A stretch of 64,000 nt of DNA from Streptomyces filamentosus. GTDB taxonomy: Bacteria > Actinomycetota > Actinomycetes > Streptomycetales > Streptomycetaceae. Below the pieces are notes generated by a model. That model made no database searches. It had not been told where the DNA came from and saw only the letters and a program-made list of their open reading frames with translations. The stretch is from assembly GCF_014654895.1 (NCBI RefSeq), contig NZ_BNBE01000001.1:3556501-3620500 (forward strand), given 5' to 3'. The stretch's first letter is position 1, and each line of letters opens with the position of its first letter. Positions 33,623 through 43,643 of the stretch are shown in pieces. The translations under genes and the position numbers were made by a program.

Positions 33623-34768
33623 ATGCCGGGCATGGAACCTCTTTCCCTCCGCACCCCTTCCCGCCGCACGCTCCTCGGGGCCGCGCTGGCCGGCGCCGCC
33701 TCCCTGGTCCCGCTCGCCTCGCCCGGGGCGCCGGCACGGGCGGCGGACGGGCTGGTGCCCGTGCTGCCCGCGCCCACCGGGCCGCACCCCGTGGGGCACG
33801 CCCGGCACTTCCTCACCGACCCGGCCCGCACCGACCCCTGGGACCCGGCCCTCGGGGCCCGGCAGGTCGTCGTGAGCGTCGTGTACCCGGCCCGGACGGC
33901 CGCGGGCCTGCCGCGCGTCCCGCAGCTCACCGCGGGGGAGGCGAAGGCATTCGGGGCGATCGCGCCGCTGTCCCGGGGGCTGCCCGCCGCCGGGGTCGAC
34001 TGGGCGGGGACGCTCACCCACGCGCACGCGGGGGCGCCGCCGCTGCCGGGCCGCCGGCCGGTCGTCCTGTACACCCCCGGCGGCGGCGACGCCCGCACCC
34101 TCGGCACCGGCCTCGCCGAGGACCTGGCGAGCCACGGCGCGGTCGTCGTCCTCGTCGACCACCCGGGCGAGGCGAGCCAGGTGGAGCTGGCGGACGGCAC
34201 GGTCCGGGAGACGGTGCTGTACGGGCCGCCGGACCCGGCGACCTTCCGCACCATGGCCGACACCCGCGTCGCCGACCTCCGCCTCGTCCTCGACCGGCTC
34301 GGCGAGCTCCCGGCCGCCGGGATCACGGATCCGCGCAGGACGGCGGTCTGCGGCCACTCGGCGGGCGGCACCGCCGCCGCCCTGCTCGCCGCCCGCGACC
34401 CCCGCGTCCGGGCGGTGGCGAACCTGGAGGGCTACCTCGACCTGGAGCCCTGGCCGGGCCACCGGCCGCTGCTCCTGCTGCGCACGGACGGCTTCGAGGG
34501 CGCCGCGCGGATCGAGAGCTCCTGGGCGGGGCTGCGGGCCCGCCGCCGCACCCTGCGCGGCGCGAACCACTGGGCCTTCACGGACCTCGCGGCCGTCGTG
34601 CCCCGGCTGCACGCCGCCGGGCTCGTGCCGCGGGCCGTACGGGACGGGCTCGTCGGCCCCGGCGACGCGGCGGCGGCCACCGCGGCCGTCCGCCACGAGC
34701 TGAGGGGGTTCCTCGGCCGGGAGCTCGGGGGGTTCCGCGCCGGCGCTCCGGGCCGCGTACGCCGGTGA
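33623..34768 (+). CDS. Secreted alpha/beta hydrolase (PAF-acetylhydrolase-like)
   Basis: The 381-residue protein has a Tat-type signal (SRRTLLGAALAGA) with a cleavage area near ARAAD (about residue 42). The nucleophile elbow GHSAGG places Ser246, and GANHWAF near residue 309 supplies the histidine. The fold resembles platelet-activating-factor acetylhydrolases and cutinase-like esterases acting on lipids or polyesters outside the cell. ATG 33632 is an alternative start. Divergent HTH regulator upstream. Confidence 0.86.
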   Translation: MPGMEPLSLRTPSRRTLLGAALAGAASLVPLASPGAPARAADGLVPVLPAPTGPHPVGHARHFLTDPARTDPWDPALGARQVVVSVVYPARTAAGLPRVPQLTAGEAKAFGAIAPLSRGLPAAGVDWAGTLTHAHAGAPPLPGRRPVVLYTPGGGDARTLGTGLAEDLASHGAVVVLVDHPGEASQVELADGTVRETVLYGPPDPATFRTMADTRVADLRLVLDRLGELPAAGITDPRRTAVCGHSAGGTAAALLAARDPRVRAVANLEGYLDLEPWPGHRPLLLLRTDGFEGAARIESSWAGLRARRRTLRGANHWAFTDLAAVVPRLHAAGLVPRAVRDGLVGPGDAAAATAAVRHELRGFLGRELGGFRAGAPGRVRR

Positions 34769-34803
34769 GACCGGTGTCCCCGGCGGCCCAGTAGATTGGG
34801 GAC

Positions 34804-35607
34804 GTGCTCTCGCGTCTCTCCCGTATGCCCCGGTCCCGCGCGCTCGCGGCGTGCGCCGTGCCCGTCGTCGCGCTGGTCGCCGTCGCCGGGTTCGCGCCGC
34901 TGCCCTTCGCCATCGCCCAGCCCGGCACCACCACCGACGTCCTGGGCGAGGACAAGGGGCGGGAGGTCATCACGGTCACCGGCGCCCCGGTCCGGGACAC
35001 CAGCGGCCAGCTGCGGATGACGACCATCCTCGCCACGGGCCCCGGCACGGACGTCGGCCTCGGGGACGTGGCCGACGCCTGGTTCCGCACGGACCGGGCG
35101 GTGCTGCCGCACGACTCCGTCTACCCGCCGGGCAAGTCCGACGCCGAGATCGAGAAGCGGAACCTGGGGCAGATGAAGGAGTCCCAGGACGCCGCCGCCC
35201 TCGCCGCCCTGAACCTCCTGGAGCTGGACCCGGCGAAGGTGAAGGTGGAGCTGCACCTCGCCGACGTCGGAGGCCCCAGCGCCGGCCTGCTCTTCGCCCT
35301 CGGCGTCGTCGACAAGCTCGACGGCGACGGCGACGGCGGCGACCTCACCGGCGGCAAGGTCGTCGCCGGTACGGGCACGATCGCCCCGGACGGCAAGGTC
35401 GGCGCGGTCGGCGGCGTCTCCCTCAAAACGCAGGCCGCCGCCCGCGACGGCGCCACCGTCTTCCTCGTGCCGAAGGACGAGTGCTCCGACGCGCAGGCCG
35501 AACTCCCCGACGGGATGCGGCTCGTCCCCGTCTCCGCGCTCAGCGACGCGGTGGACTCGCTGCGGGACCTGGGGCAGGGGCGGGAGTCGAAGGTTCCGTC
35601 CTGCTGA
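34804..35607 (+). CDS. Minimal Lon-type S16 peptidase, YlbL-like
   Basis: The 267-residue protein has an N-terminal membrane anchor (residues about 14-38) and a Lon S16 proteolytic domain. The catalytic dyad is Ser159 in GGPSAG and Lys208 in GGVSLKTQ. YlbL proteins normally carry a PDZ domain between anchor and protease; here only about 110 residues lie between, and no clear PDZ was seen. Predicted to cut substrates outside the membrane. Its last 68 bases overlap the 3' end of the convergent MFS gene. Confidence 0.87.
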   Translation: MLSRLSRMPRSRALAACAVPVVALVAVAGFAPLPFAIAQPGTTTDVLGEDKGREVITVTGAPVRDTSGQLRMTTILATGPGTDVGLGDVADAWFRTDRAVLPHDSVYPPGKSDAEIEKRNLGQMKESQDAAALAALNLLELDPAKVKVELHLADVGGPSAGLLFALGVVDKLDGDGDGGDLTGGKVVAGTGTIAPDGKVGAVGGVSLKTQAAARDGATVFLVPKDECSDAQAELPDGMRLVPVSALSDAVDSLRDLGQGRESKVPSC

Positions 35608-36865
35608 CGGGGTCCGCCTCCAGGCCGCGCCAGGCGGGGAAGACCGCCGGGGCGAGCGTCACCAGGAAGTAGACCGCGCCGATCCCGAGCAGCGTCGCCG
35701 TCAGCCCCGCCCGCTCGACGAGCAGCCCCGTCAGCAGACCGCCCAGCGGCGTCGCCATCAGGACCCCGGCGGTGCTGGCGCCCGCCACCCGGCTGCGCAG
35801 CTCCTCCGGCACCCGCTCGTACATCACCGTCGCCAGGATCGGGTTGAGCACCCCGGCGCCGAGCCCGCCCGCCACCGCCGTCACGAGCAGCGGCGCCACC
35901 GTGTCCGTCGCCGCCGCGACCACGAACACCGGGGCCCCGGCCAGCAGGAAGCCCGCCGTGAAGACCCCCCGGCGCGGGAAGCGGTGCCCCACCGCGCCGT
36001 AGAGCAGCGCCCCGGCGAGCGCGCAGCCCGCGAAGACCGCGACCAGCAGGCCCTGCATCGCCGGACCGCCGAGGTGCTCCCGGGCGTGCAGCGGCAGCAG
36101 GACCGAACTCCAGCTCAGCGACAGGCCGTTGGTGACCATGACCATCAGCATGATGCCGAACATCAGCCGGTCGCCGAAGAGGTACGCGTACCCCTCCCGC
36201 AGGTCCGCGCGGTACCGCTCCGCCGACAGCGGCGGCCCCTCCCGGCGCGGCGCCGCCGCGGCGAGCCCGCGCAGCCCGACGGCCGTGAGCACCGCGGAGA
36301 CCCCGAACGTCGCCGCGTCGAAGAGGAGCACGGTGTCGGCGCCGACGACCGCCACCAGCACGCCGCCGAACGCCGCGCCGCCCATCCTGGCCCCCCGCGA
36401 CACCGCGTCGTACAGGCTCGCGGCCCGCGTCAGCGGCGTGCCCGCCCGGGCGGCCAGGTCCGGCACGAGGACGTAGCGGGCCGTCTCGCCCGGCGCGTGG
36501 AAGAGCCCGCTGACGGCCATCAGCGCGCAGAGCATCCAGTAGGCCAGGTGTCCCGTGTGGTGCAGCAGCGGGATCGCCGCGAGCGCCAGCCCGCACACCA
36601 CGTCGGAGACGATCCCGACCCGCCGCCGCCCGATCCGGTCCACGACCGGCCCTCCGGCGATCGCCGAGAGGACGACGGGCAGCGCCGCGCAGAAGGCCAC
36701 GAAGCCGGCCTTGCCCGGACTGCCGGTGGTCTCCAGGGCGAACCACGGCACGCCGATGAGGGTGAGCGAATTGCCCGCTATGGAGACCGCGTTGGCGGTC
36801 AGGACCGTGAACAGGGGCCGCTTGTCGGCCCCTTCCTTCCCCCGTTCTCCCCCCGCGGCGCTCAT
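35540..36865 (-). CDS. MFS transporter (enterobactin-exporter-like)
   Basis: The 441-residue membrane protein has a DHA-type layout: LFTVLTANAVSIAGNSLTLI helix 1, GGPVVDRIGRRRVGIVSDVV motif A, then a proline-rich cytoplasmic tail. It resembles EntS/multidrug exporters. It is the last gene of a unit that begins with an ArsR regulator and a 57-residue protein, whose stop it overlaps by four bases. It overlaps the convergent S16 peptidase gene tail to tail by 68 bases, so the two proteins share coding DNA. Confidence 0.86.
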   Translation of the reverse strand: MSAAGGERGKEGADKRPLFTVLTANAVSIAGNSLTLIGVPWFALETTGSPGKAGFVAFCAALPVVLSAIAGGPVVDRIGRRRVGIVSDVVCGLALAAIPLLHHTGHLAYWMLCALMAVSGLFHAPGETARYVLVPDLAARAGTPLTRAASLYDAVSRGARMGGAAFGGVLVAVVGADTVLLFDAATFGVSAVLTAVGLRGLAAAAPRREGPPLSAERYRADLREGYAYLFGDRLMFGIMLMVMVTNGLSLSWSSVLLPLHAREHLGGPAMQGLLVAVFAGCALAGALLYGAVGHRFPRRGVFTAGFLLAGAPVFVVAAATDTVAPLLVTAVAGGLGAGVLNPILATVMYERVPEELRSRVAGASTAGVLMATPLGGLLTGLLVERAGLTATLLGIGAVYFLVTLAPAVFPAWRGLEADPVSRTEPSTPAPAPGPAASPPRR

Positions 36866-37035
36866 GCGGCGAGGGTGACCGTGAGGTCGGTGGGTCCGGA
36901 CAGGCGGATCCCCCAGGCGACGAGCCGCCGCCCGACCAGTTCCCGCAGCGAGGCGGTCCGCGCGGCGGCGGCGGCCTTCCGGTGGGTCTCGGTGGCGGTC
37001 GTCCGGTGGAGGAGGAGGTGGATGTCGGAGTGCAT
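36862..37035 (-). CDS. Small helical protein of ArsR-MFS unit
   Basis: The 57-residue protein (MHSDIHLLLHRTTATETHRK...) has a His-rich start and a LRELVGRRLVAWGIRL helix. I recall similar very small Streptomyces proteins but no function. It overlaps the MFS start by four bases, so translation is coupled. The ATG at 37035 is preferred; upstream codons are proline-rich filler. Confidence 0.6.
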   Translation of the reverse strand: MHSDIHLLLHRTTATETHRKAAAAARTASLRELVGRRLVAWGIRLSGPTDLTVTLAA

Positions 37036-37240
37036 GACGAAGTGGTCCCTTCCGTGGGCGGGAGTGACGAGGGGCGGGGTGTGGGGTGTGGGGCGTGGGG
37101 CGGAGGAGGGCATGGCGGAGCCCCGCGGGGGCGGACGGGCCGGGTGTTCCGGCCCGCCGGCGTTCGAGGTGCGGGGCCCGGGCGCGGAGCCCCCGGTCGC
37201 GGGGAGGGGCGGGGCGGGGGAGGGGCCCCGCGTCGCCGGC

Positions 37241-37849
37241 TCAGTCCTCGCGCTGCGGGAACGCGTGCAGGTGGAACCGCACGCGCGCGGCGTCCGGCGC
37301 CTGCGCCTCCGGCACGTCCCGGTACTCGTTGAGCAGCGCGTGCATGCGCTCGCCGAGCTCGCGCACGGCGGACGGCGGCAGCCGCAGGGTGTAGTCGCTC
37401 ATGTCGGTCGCGCCGGTCCAGGCGGGCCATTCGTGCCGGGTGGCGAGCCAGGTGGACAGTTCCCGGGTGTGGTTGTCGGCGAGTTCGTGGAGGAAGAGGT
37501 CGGCGGCGCCCCGGACGTCGGGGTCGGAGCTCTGGTCGAGGGACTCGTCCCAGACGATGCCCTGCGCGACCGCCTTCCACCACCGCTCCCGGCCCTTGCC
37601 GAGGCTGGGGTCGTCCTCGACGAAGCCGTGGGCGGCGAGCTGGCGCAGGTGGTAGCTGGTGGCGCCGCTGGACTCGCCGAGGCGTTCGGCGAGCTGGGAG
37701 GCGGTGGCCGGCCCGTGGTGGCGCAGGGAGCGGAGGAGCTGCATGCGGAGGGGGTGGGCGAGGCCGCGCAGGGAGCGCGGGTCGAGCACCCGGGTCTGGG
37801 GGGCGTCGGGAGTCTCGGGGGCCTTCGCGGCCTTGTCGGGCTCGGGCAT
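37241..37849 (-). CDS. ArsR-family regulator
   Basis: The 202-residue protein has a winged HTH at residues about 20-85 (SLRGLAHPLRMQLLRSLRHH, ATSYHLRQLAAHGFVE), followed by a helical region. It is of the long 'ArsR/SmtB helix-turn-helix with C-terminal dimer domain' type; no metal-binding CxC was seen, so the ligand is probably organic. The ATG encoding MPEPDK is chosen. A perfect 17-bp inverted repeat lies 19 bases upstream and should be its operator. Downstream genes encode a small protein and an MFS exporter, the probable targets. Confidence 0.87.
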   Translation of the reverse strand: MPEPDKAAKAPETPDAPQTRVLDPRSLRGLAHPLRMQLLRSLRHHGPATASQLAERLGESSGATSYHLRQLAAHGFVEDDPSLGKGRERWWKAVAQGIVWDESLDQSSDPDVRGAADLFLHELADNHTRELSTWLATRHEWPAWTGATDMSDYTLRLPPSAVRELGERMHALLNEYRDVPEAQAPDAARVRFHLHAFPQRED

Positions 37850-37867
37850 GCTCTGAGAGTAGACATG

Positions 37868-37909
37868 CAAAGAAGGTGTTGCAAGCCTTTCTTTGCAACA
37901 CCTTCTTTG
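37868..37909. promoter_or_regulatory. Perfect 17-bp inverted repeat, ArsR operator
   Basis: CAAAGAAGGTGTTGCAA (37868-37884) and its exact complement (37893-37909) flank 8 bases. It is AT-rich against its surroundings and sits just upstream of the ArsR gene start. Probable autoregulatory operator. Confidence 0.65.
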
Positions 37910-38012
37910 GAATCTTCGCGAGGCTCGGAGGGGGCCCGGAGAGGCCCCGGAAAGGCCCGGAGAAGCCATCAGGTCCAAGGGGGCGGAGGCCCCGGAAGGC
38001 CCCGCACGGCTT

Positions 38013-39756
<1,744 letters not shown>

Positions 39757-39764
39757 GACCGGTC

Positions 39765-39804
39765 GGCGCGTCCGGGCGGGGCACGGGGCCCGCCCGGACG
39801 CGCC
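39765..39804. terminator. Terminator after hpd
   Basis: GGCGCGTCCGGGCGGG (39765-39780) pairs perfectly with 39789-39804, followed by TTCTCA. It separates hpd from the convergent TPR gene. Confidence 0.85.
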
Positions 39805-39817
39805 TTCTCAGTTCCCC

Positions 39818-39863
39818 GCCCCCGTGCGGGACTTCACTCCGCCCCCGTGCGGGACTTCACCCC
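39818..39863 (-). repeat. 23-bp tandem duplication at TPR gene stop
   Basis: The unit 39818-39840 repeats at 39841-39863 with one change. The TPR gene stop codon (39834-39836) lies in the outer copy. Since 23 is not a multiple of three, the duplication shifts the frame of the C-terminal tail. Confidence 0.75.
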
Positions 39864-41282
39864 GGCCCCCCGCCCCCCTGCGGACCTCGCCTCCAGCGCG
39901 TCCTTCGGGACCGCGTCCGGGTCCGGCTCGCCCAGCTCCGCCAGCGCCGCCCGCGCGCGCGGCGCGTGCAGCGGGGAGAACGACGGGTGGATCCGCAGCG
40001 CCTCCGCCAGGTGGCGGCGCGCGGGACCCGTCCGCCCGAGCACCCGCTCGATCTCGCCCAGGTGGTAGGTGTACGAGGCGCTGCGCGGGCCCTCGTCGAC
40101 GGCCCGGCGGGCGTACCGCAGCCCCTCCTCCGAGCCGCCCGGCCCGGCCGCCCGGTGCAGCGCCCAGCCCAGCGCGTCCGCGACCGCCGCCGAGCGGTGG
40201 CCCCCGGTCCACGCCGCCCGCAGCCGGGCCGCCGCGCCCGCCGGATCGCCGTGGTCGGCGTCGAGCAGCCCCCGCACCACCTCCGTGGAGCCCGAGGCCC
40301 ACCTCCCGCCCCGCAGCCGCTCGTACGCCGCCCGAGCCTCGCCGTCCGCGCCCAGCGCCTCGGCCAGCTCCCCGGACTCCAGGACGTACTCCGGCAGCGG
40401 CTGCCGGGCCACCGCCGCCCGCCACTCCCGCCGGGCCTCCGCGGTCCGCCCCAGCGCCGCGAGCGCCCGCGCCCGGCCCGCCAGGGAGGGACCGTGGTCC
40501 GGCACGGACCGCAGCGCCGCCCCGTACCGCTCCAGCGCCTCGGCCGGCTCGCCCCGCTCCCACGCGAACCGCCCCAGCCGGGCGTACGCCTCCGCCCGCT
40601 CCGCGTCCGTGCCCGCCAGCGCCGCCGCGTCCAGGGCCGTGGCGTCGGCGTCCTCCCGCCACCCCCGGTCCCGGTACGTCTGCGCGGCCAGGCCCCGCAC
40701 CACCGACCCGCCGTGCAGCTCCTCCAGGCGCTCCATCGCCTTCCACGCCGCCGGCCGGTCCCCGAGGCCGCCGTACGCCTCGACGAGCGGCGGATAGACC
40801 GTCCAGCGCCGGGGCGCGGCCTTCCTCGCCCGCTCGCCCCACTCCTTCGCGGCCTTCCAGTCGCCCCGCGCCGCCGCCAGCGCCCCGAGGCCCAGCTGCG
40901 CGTCCACGTTGCCCCGGGCCGCCGGCAGCTCCGCCAGCGACCGGTTCAGCGCCCGCTCGGCCCGCGGCAGGTCCCGCGCGTCCCCGAGCCGGACACCCCG
41001 CTCCGCGTAGGCCGCGCCCAGCACCGCCCACGACGCCCCGTCGTCCGGATGCTCCCGCAGCCACCCCTCCCGGTCCCGGACGAGCGCCGTCAGGTCCGGC
41101 AGCGCCGCCGGGGCCCCCGCCCGCGCCGCGTCCACCGCCCGCTCCACCGGCCCCGGCCGCCGCGGCGGCCCGTCGCCGCCGCGCAGTTCCGGCAGGTACA
41201 GCAGCGCCGTCGCCGCGAGCACCGCCCCCACCCCGGAGGCGAGCACCAGCCGCGACACGTTCTGGCTCTTCATGGGGCTCAT
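39834..41282 (-). CDS. Membrane-anchored TPR protein
   Basis: The 482-residue protein has an N-terminal signal anchor (LVLASGVGAVLAATALLYL) and then about nine tetratricopeptide-like helical repeats (for example AERALNRSLAELPAARGNVD; ALERYGAALRSVPDHGPSLA; ARRHLAEALRIHPSFSPLHA). TPRs bind protein partners; the likely site is the outer face of the membrane. ATG 41282 is chosen, with ATG 41273 also possible. The last residues are altered by a 23-bp tandem duplication. Confidence 0.83.
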   Translation of the reverse strand: MSPMKSQNVSRLVLASGVGAVLAATALLYLPELRGGDGPPRRPGPVERAVDAARAGAPAALPDLTALVRDREGWLREHPDDGASWAVLGAAYAERGVRLGDARDLPRAERALNRSLAELPAARGNVDAQLGLGALAAARGDWKAAKEWGERARKAAPRRWTVYPPLVEAYGGLGDRPAAWKAMERLEELHGGSVVRGLAAQTYRDRGWREDADATALDAAALAGTDAERAEAYARLGRFAWERGEPAEALERYGAALRSVPDHGPSLAGRARALAALGRTAEARREWRAAVARQPLPEYVLESGELAEALGADGEARAAYERLRGGRWASGSTEVVRGLLDADHGDPAGAAARLRAAWTGGHRSAAVADALGWALHRAAGPGGSEEGLRYARRAVDEGPRSASYTYHLGEIERVLGRTGPARRHLAEALRIHPSFSPLHAPRARAALAELGEPDPDAVPKDALEARSAGGRGAGVKSRTGAE

Positions 41283-41380
41283 GCGCCTCACTGTGCGCCC
41301 GGGCCCGTCCGCGCGAGGAGCGCACGAGCCGCCCGCTCCGGCGGGTTCACACCGATGGCCCCCGGTGCCACGCTGGGACC

Positions 41381-42793
41381 ATGGACGATCTCCAGACGCC
41401 CCGCCGGGGCTCCCACGACGGCCCCCGCGCCGGCCTCCTCGCGGACCTGCGGGCCGGGCTGCCCGCCGACGCCGTCCTCACCGATCCGGACGTGACGGCC
41501 TCCTACTCCCGCGACATGGCGAGCTTCTGCGCGGCCGGCATCCCCGCGGCCGTCGTGCTCCCGCGCACCGTCGAACAGGTGCGGCACGTCATGCGGACCG
41601 CGACCGCGCACCGCGTCCCGGTCGTGCCGCAGGGCGCCCGCACCGGACTGTCCGGGGGCGCCAACGCCTCCGAGGGGTGCGTCGTGCTCTCCCTCGTCAA
41701 GATGGACCGGATCCTGGAGATCGACCCGGTCGACCGGGTCGCCGTCGTCGAACCCGGCGTGATCAACGCCGTGCTGTCCCGCGCGGTCGCCGAAAAAGGT
41801 CTGTACTACCCGCCGGACCCCTCCAGTTGGGAGTCCTGCACCATCGGCGGGAACATCGGCACCGCCTCCGGGGGACTGTGCTGCGTCAAGTACGGCGTCA
41901 CCGCCGAGTACGTCCTCGGCCTGGAGGTCGTGCTCGCCGACGGACGGCTCCTGAACACCGGCCGCCGCACCGCCAAGGGCGTCGCCGGATACGACCTCAC
42001 CCGGCTCTTCGTCGGCTCCGAGGGCAGCCTCGGCGTCGTCGTGAAGGCCGTCCTCGCGCTCCGGCCGCAGCCGCCCGGGCAGCTCGTGCTGGCCGCCGAG
42101 TTCCCCTCCGCGGACGCCGCCTGCGCCGCCGTCTGCGCGATCATGGAGCGCGGCCACACGCCCTCGCTCCTCGAACTCATGGACCGCACCACCGTCCGGG
42201 CCGTCAACCGGATGGCGCGGATGGGCCTCCCGGAGACCACCGAGGCGCTGCTCCTGTGCGCCTTCGACACCCCCGACCCGGCCGCCGACCTCGCCGCCGT
42301 GGGCGCGCTGTGCACCGCCGCCGGGGCCACCGAGGTCGTGCCCGCCGCCGACGCCGCCGAGTCCGAACTCCTCCTCCAGGCCCGCCGGCTCTCCCTCACC
42401 GCCCTGGAGACCCTGAAGCCCGCCACGATGATCGACGACGTCTGCGTGCCCCGCACCCGGCTCGCCGAGATGCTCTCCGGCACCACCGCCATCGCCGGGA
42501 AGCACGGGCTCACCGTGGGCGTCTGCGCGCACGCAGGGGACGGCAACACCCACCCGGTCGTCTGCTTCGACCCCGCCGACGAGGACGAGTCCCGGCGCGC
42601 CCGCGAGTCCTTCGACGAGATCATGGCGCTCGGCCTCTCCCTCGGCGGCACCATCACCGGCGAACACGGCGTCGGCGTCCTCAAGAAGGAGTGGCTGGCC
42701 CGCGAACTCGGCCCGGTCGGCCTGGAGCTCCAGCGCGAGATCAAGCGCGTCTTCGACCCGCTGGGCCTGCTCAACCCCGGAAAGCTCTTCTGA
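41381..42793 (+). CDS. FAD-linked oxidase, GlcD/D-lactate dehydrogenase type
   Basis: The 470-residue flavoprotein has a PCMH FAD-binding domain (VPVVPQGARTGLSGGANASE, about residues 82-101, and WESCTIGGNIGTASGG, about 150-165) and a C-terminal substrate domain with VCAHAGDGNTHP and TGEHGVGVLKKEWL. These match glycolate oxidase subunit GlcD and D-2-hydroxyacid dehydrogenases. It oxidises a 2-hydroxy acid and passes electrons to a carrier. No GlcE/GlcF partner is adjacent. It ends 16 bases before convergent ssgG. Confidence 0.91.
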   Translation: MDDLQTPRRGSHDGPRAGLLADLRAGLPADAVLTDPDVTASYSRDMASFCAAGIPAAVVLPRTVEQVRHVMRTATAHRVPVVPQGARTGLSGGANASEGCVVLSLVKMDRILEIDPVDRVAVVEPGVINAVLSRAVAEKGLYYPPDPSSWESCTIGGNIGTASGGLCCVKYGVTAEYVLGLEVVLADGRLLNTGRRTAKGVAGYDLTRLFVGSEGSLGVVVKAVLALRPQPPGQLVLAAEFPSADAACAAVCAIMERGHTPSLLELMDRTTVRAVNRMARMGLPETTEALLLCAFDTPDPAADLAAVGALCTAAGATEVVPAADAAESELLLQARRLSLTALETLKPATMIDDVCVPRTRLAEMLSGTTAIAGKHGLTVGVCAHAGDGNTHPVVCFDPADEDESRRARESFDEIMALGLSLGGTITGEHGVGVLKKEWLARELGPVGLELQREIKRVFDPLGLLNPGKLF

Positions 42794-42809
42794 ACCCGCC
42801 CGTACGGGC

Positions 42810-43304
42810 TCACAGCTCGCCGTCCTGCGACTCGTCCGACGGCCACGGGTCGCGCAGCCACAGGTCGTCGCCGACCACCGTGGTCGCCAGCAGTTCGGCG
42901 AGGCCGTCGTCGATGCCGAGGCGCTCCGACTCGGTGCCCGGCGGGACCGTCCGCAGGGTCCGCTCCAGCCAGGCGGACACCTGCGGGGACGGGGCCTCCA
43001 GGAGCGCGTCGCCGTCGGGGGAGGAGAGGGCCATCAGGACGACGCTGCGGCCGTCGACCTTCGTCGGCCAGATCCGCACGTCCCCGTGGCCGCACGCCCG
43101 GAAGACGCCCTCGACGAGGAGTTCGCGGGCGAAGGTCCAGTTCACCGGGTGCTCGGAACCGATGTGGAAGGTGATGTGCACGGCGTACGGATCGTCCGTG
43201 CGGTAGGCCAGCCTGGCCGGGACCGGGACGGACCGCTCCGGGGACAGGACCAGCTTCAGTTCCAGCTCGCGCTCGACGGTGGTGGGCTCGGTGTTGTTCC
43301 GCAT
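42810..43304 (-). CDS. ssgG: SsgA-like sporulation protein
   Basis: The 164-residue protein is an SsgA-like (SALP) family member: VERELELKLVLSPERSVPVP, DPYAVHITFHIGSEHPVNWT, and FARELLVEGVFRACGHGDVRI are the family core. SALPs are restricted to sporulating actinomycetes and position or mature septa. The extra C-terminal segment and neighbourhood fit SsgG, which affects septum localisation; the letter is inferred. ATG 43304 chosen. T-rich tandem repeats lie in its upstream region. Confidence 0.88.
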   Translation of the reverse strand: MRNNTEPTTVERELELKLVLSPERSVPVPARLAYRTDDPYAVHITFHIGSEHPVNWTFARELLVEGVFRACGHGDVRIWPTKVDGRSVVLMALSSPDGDALLEAPSPQVSAWLERTLRTVPPGTESERLGIDDGLAELLATTVVGDDLWLRDPWPSDESQDGEL

Positions 43305-43643
43305 GGCTGCCGCCTCTCGTTGGGGCCCCGGACGGGCCTTCACCTGGAGAGAGCGCGCTCCCCGGAGTTCATTACGCGACTTCGGGAAGTTTTTTCGGGA
43401 AGTTTTTTCCGGCCCCTTGCCCGGCCCCTGCCCGGCCCCCCGCCCGGCCCGCGTCCCGCCCTCCCGAGGAGGGCGATCCAAGGGCGATCCAGGGGCCGAA
43501 CCTCACGTGGAGTGATCGATTCCGGCCGCTGTCGCCCCGAAGGCGTCCTTTCTCGCGGGCTCTTTCTTCCCGCGGCGGCGTTCTTCGTTACTGTGCCTCC
43601 TTAGTGTGGTGACGGAACGTTGTGACTGAACGGAGTCGGGGCA
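43305..43643. other. Divergent region ssgG / RDD gene
   Basis: This 339-base divergent spacer has no gene. It contains a 13-bp tandem repeat CGGGAAGTTTTTT (43383-43395 and 43396-43408), which read on the ssgG strand gives two A6-CTTCCCG blocks, and two copies of GGGCGATCCA near 43471-43491. TACTGT near 43590 could be a -10 for the RDD gene. Confidence 0.5.
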
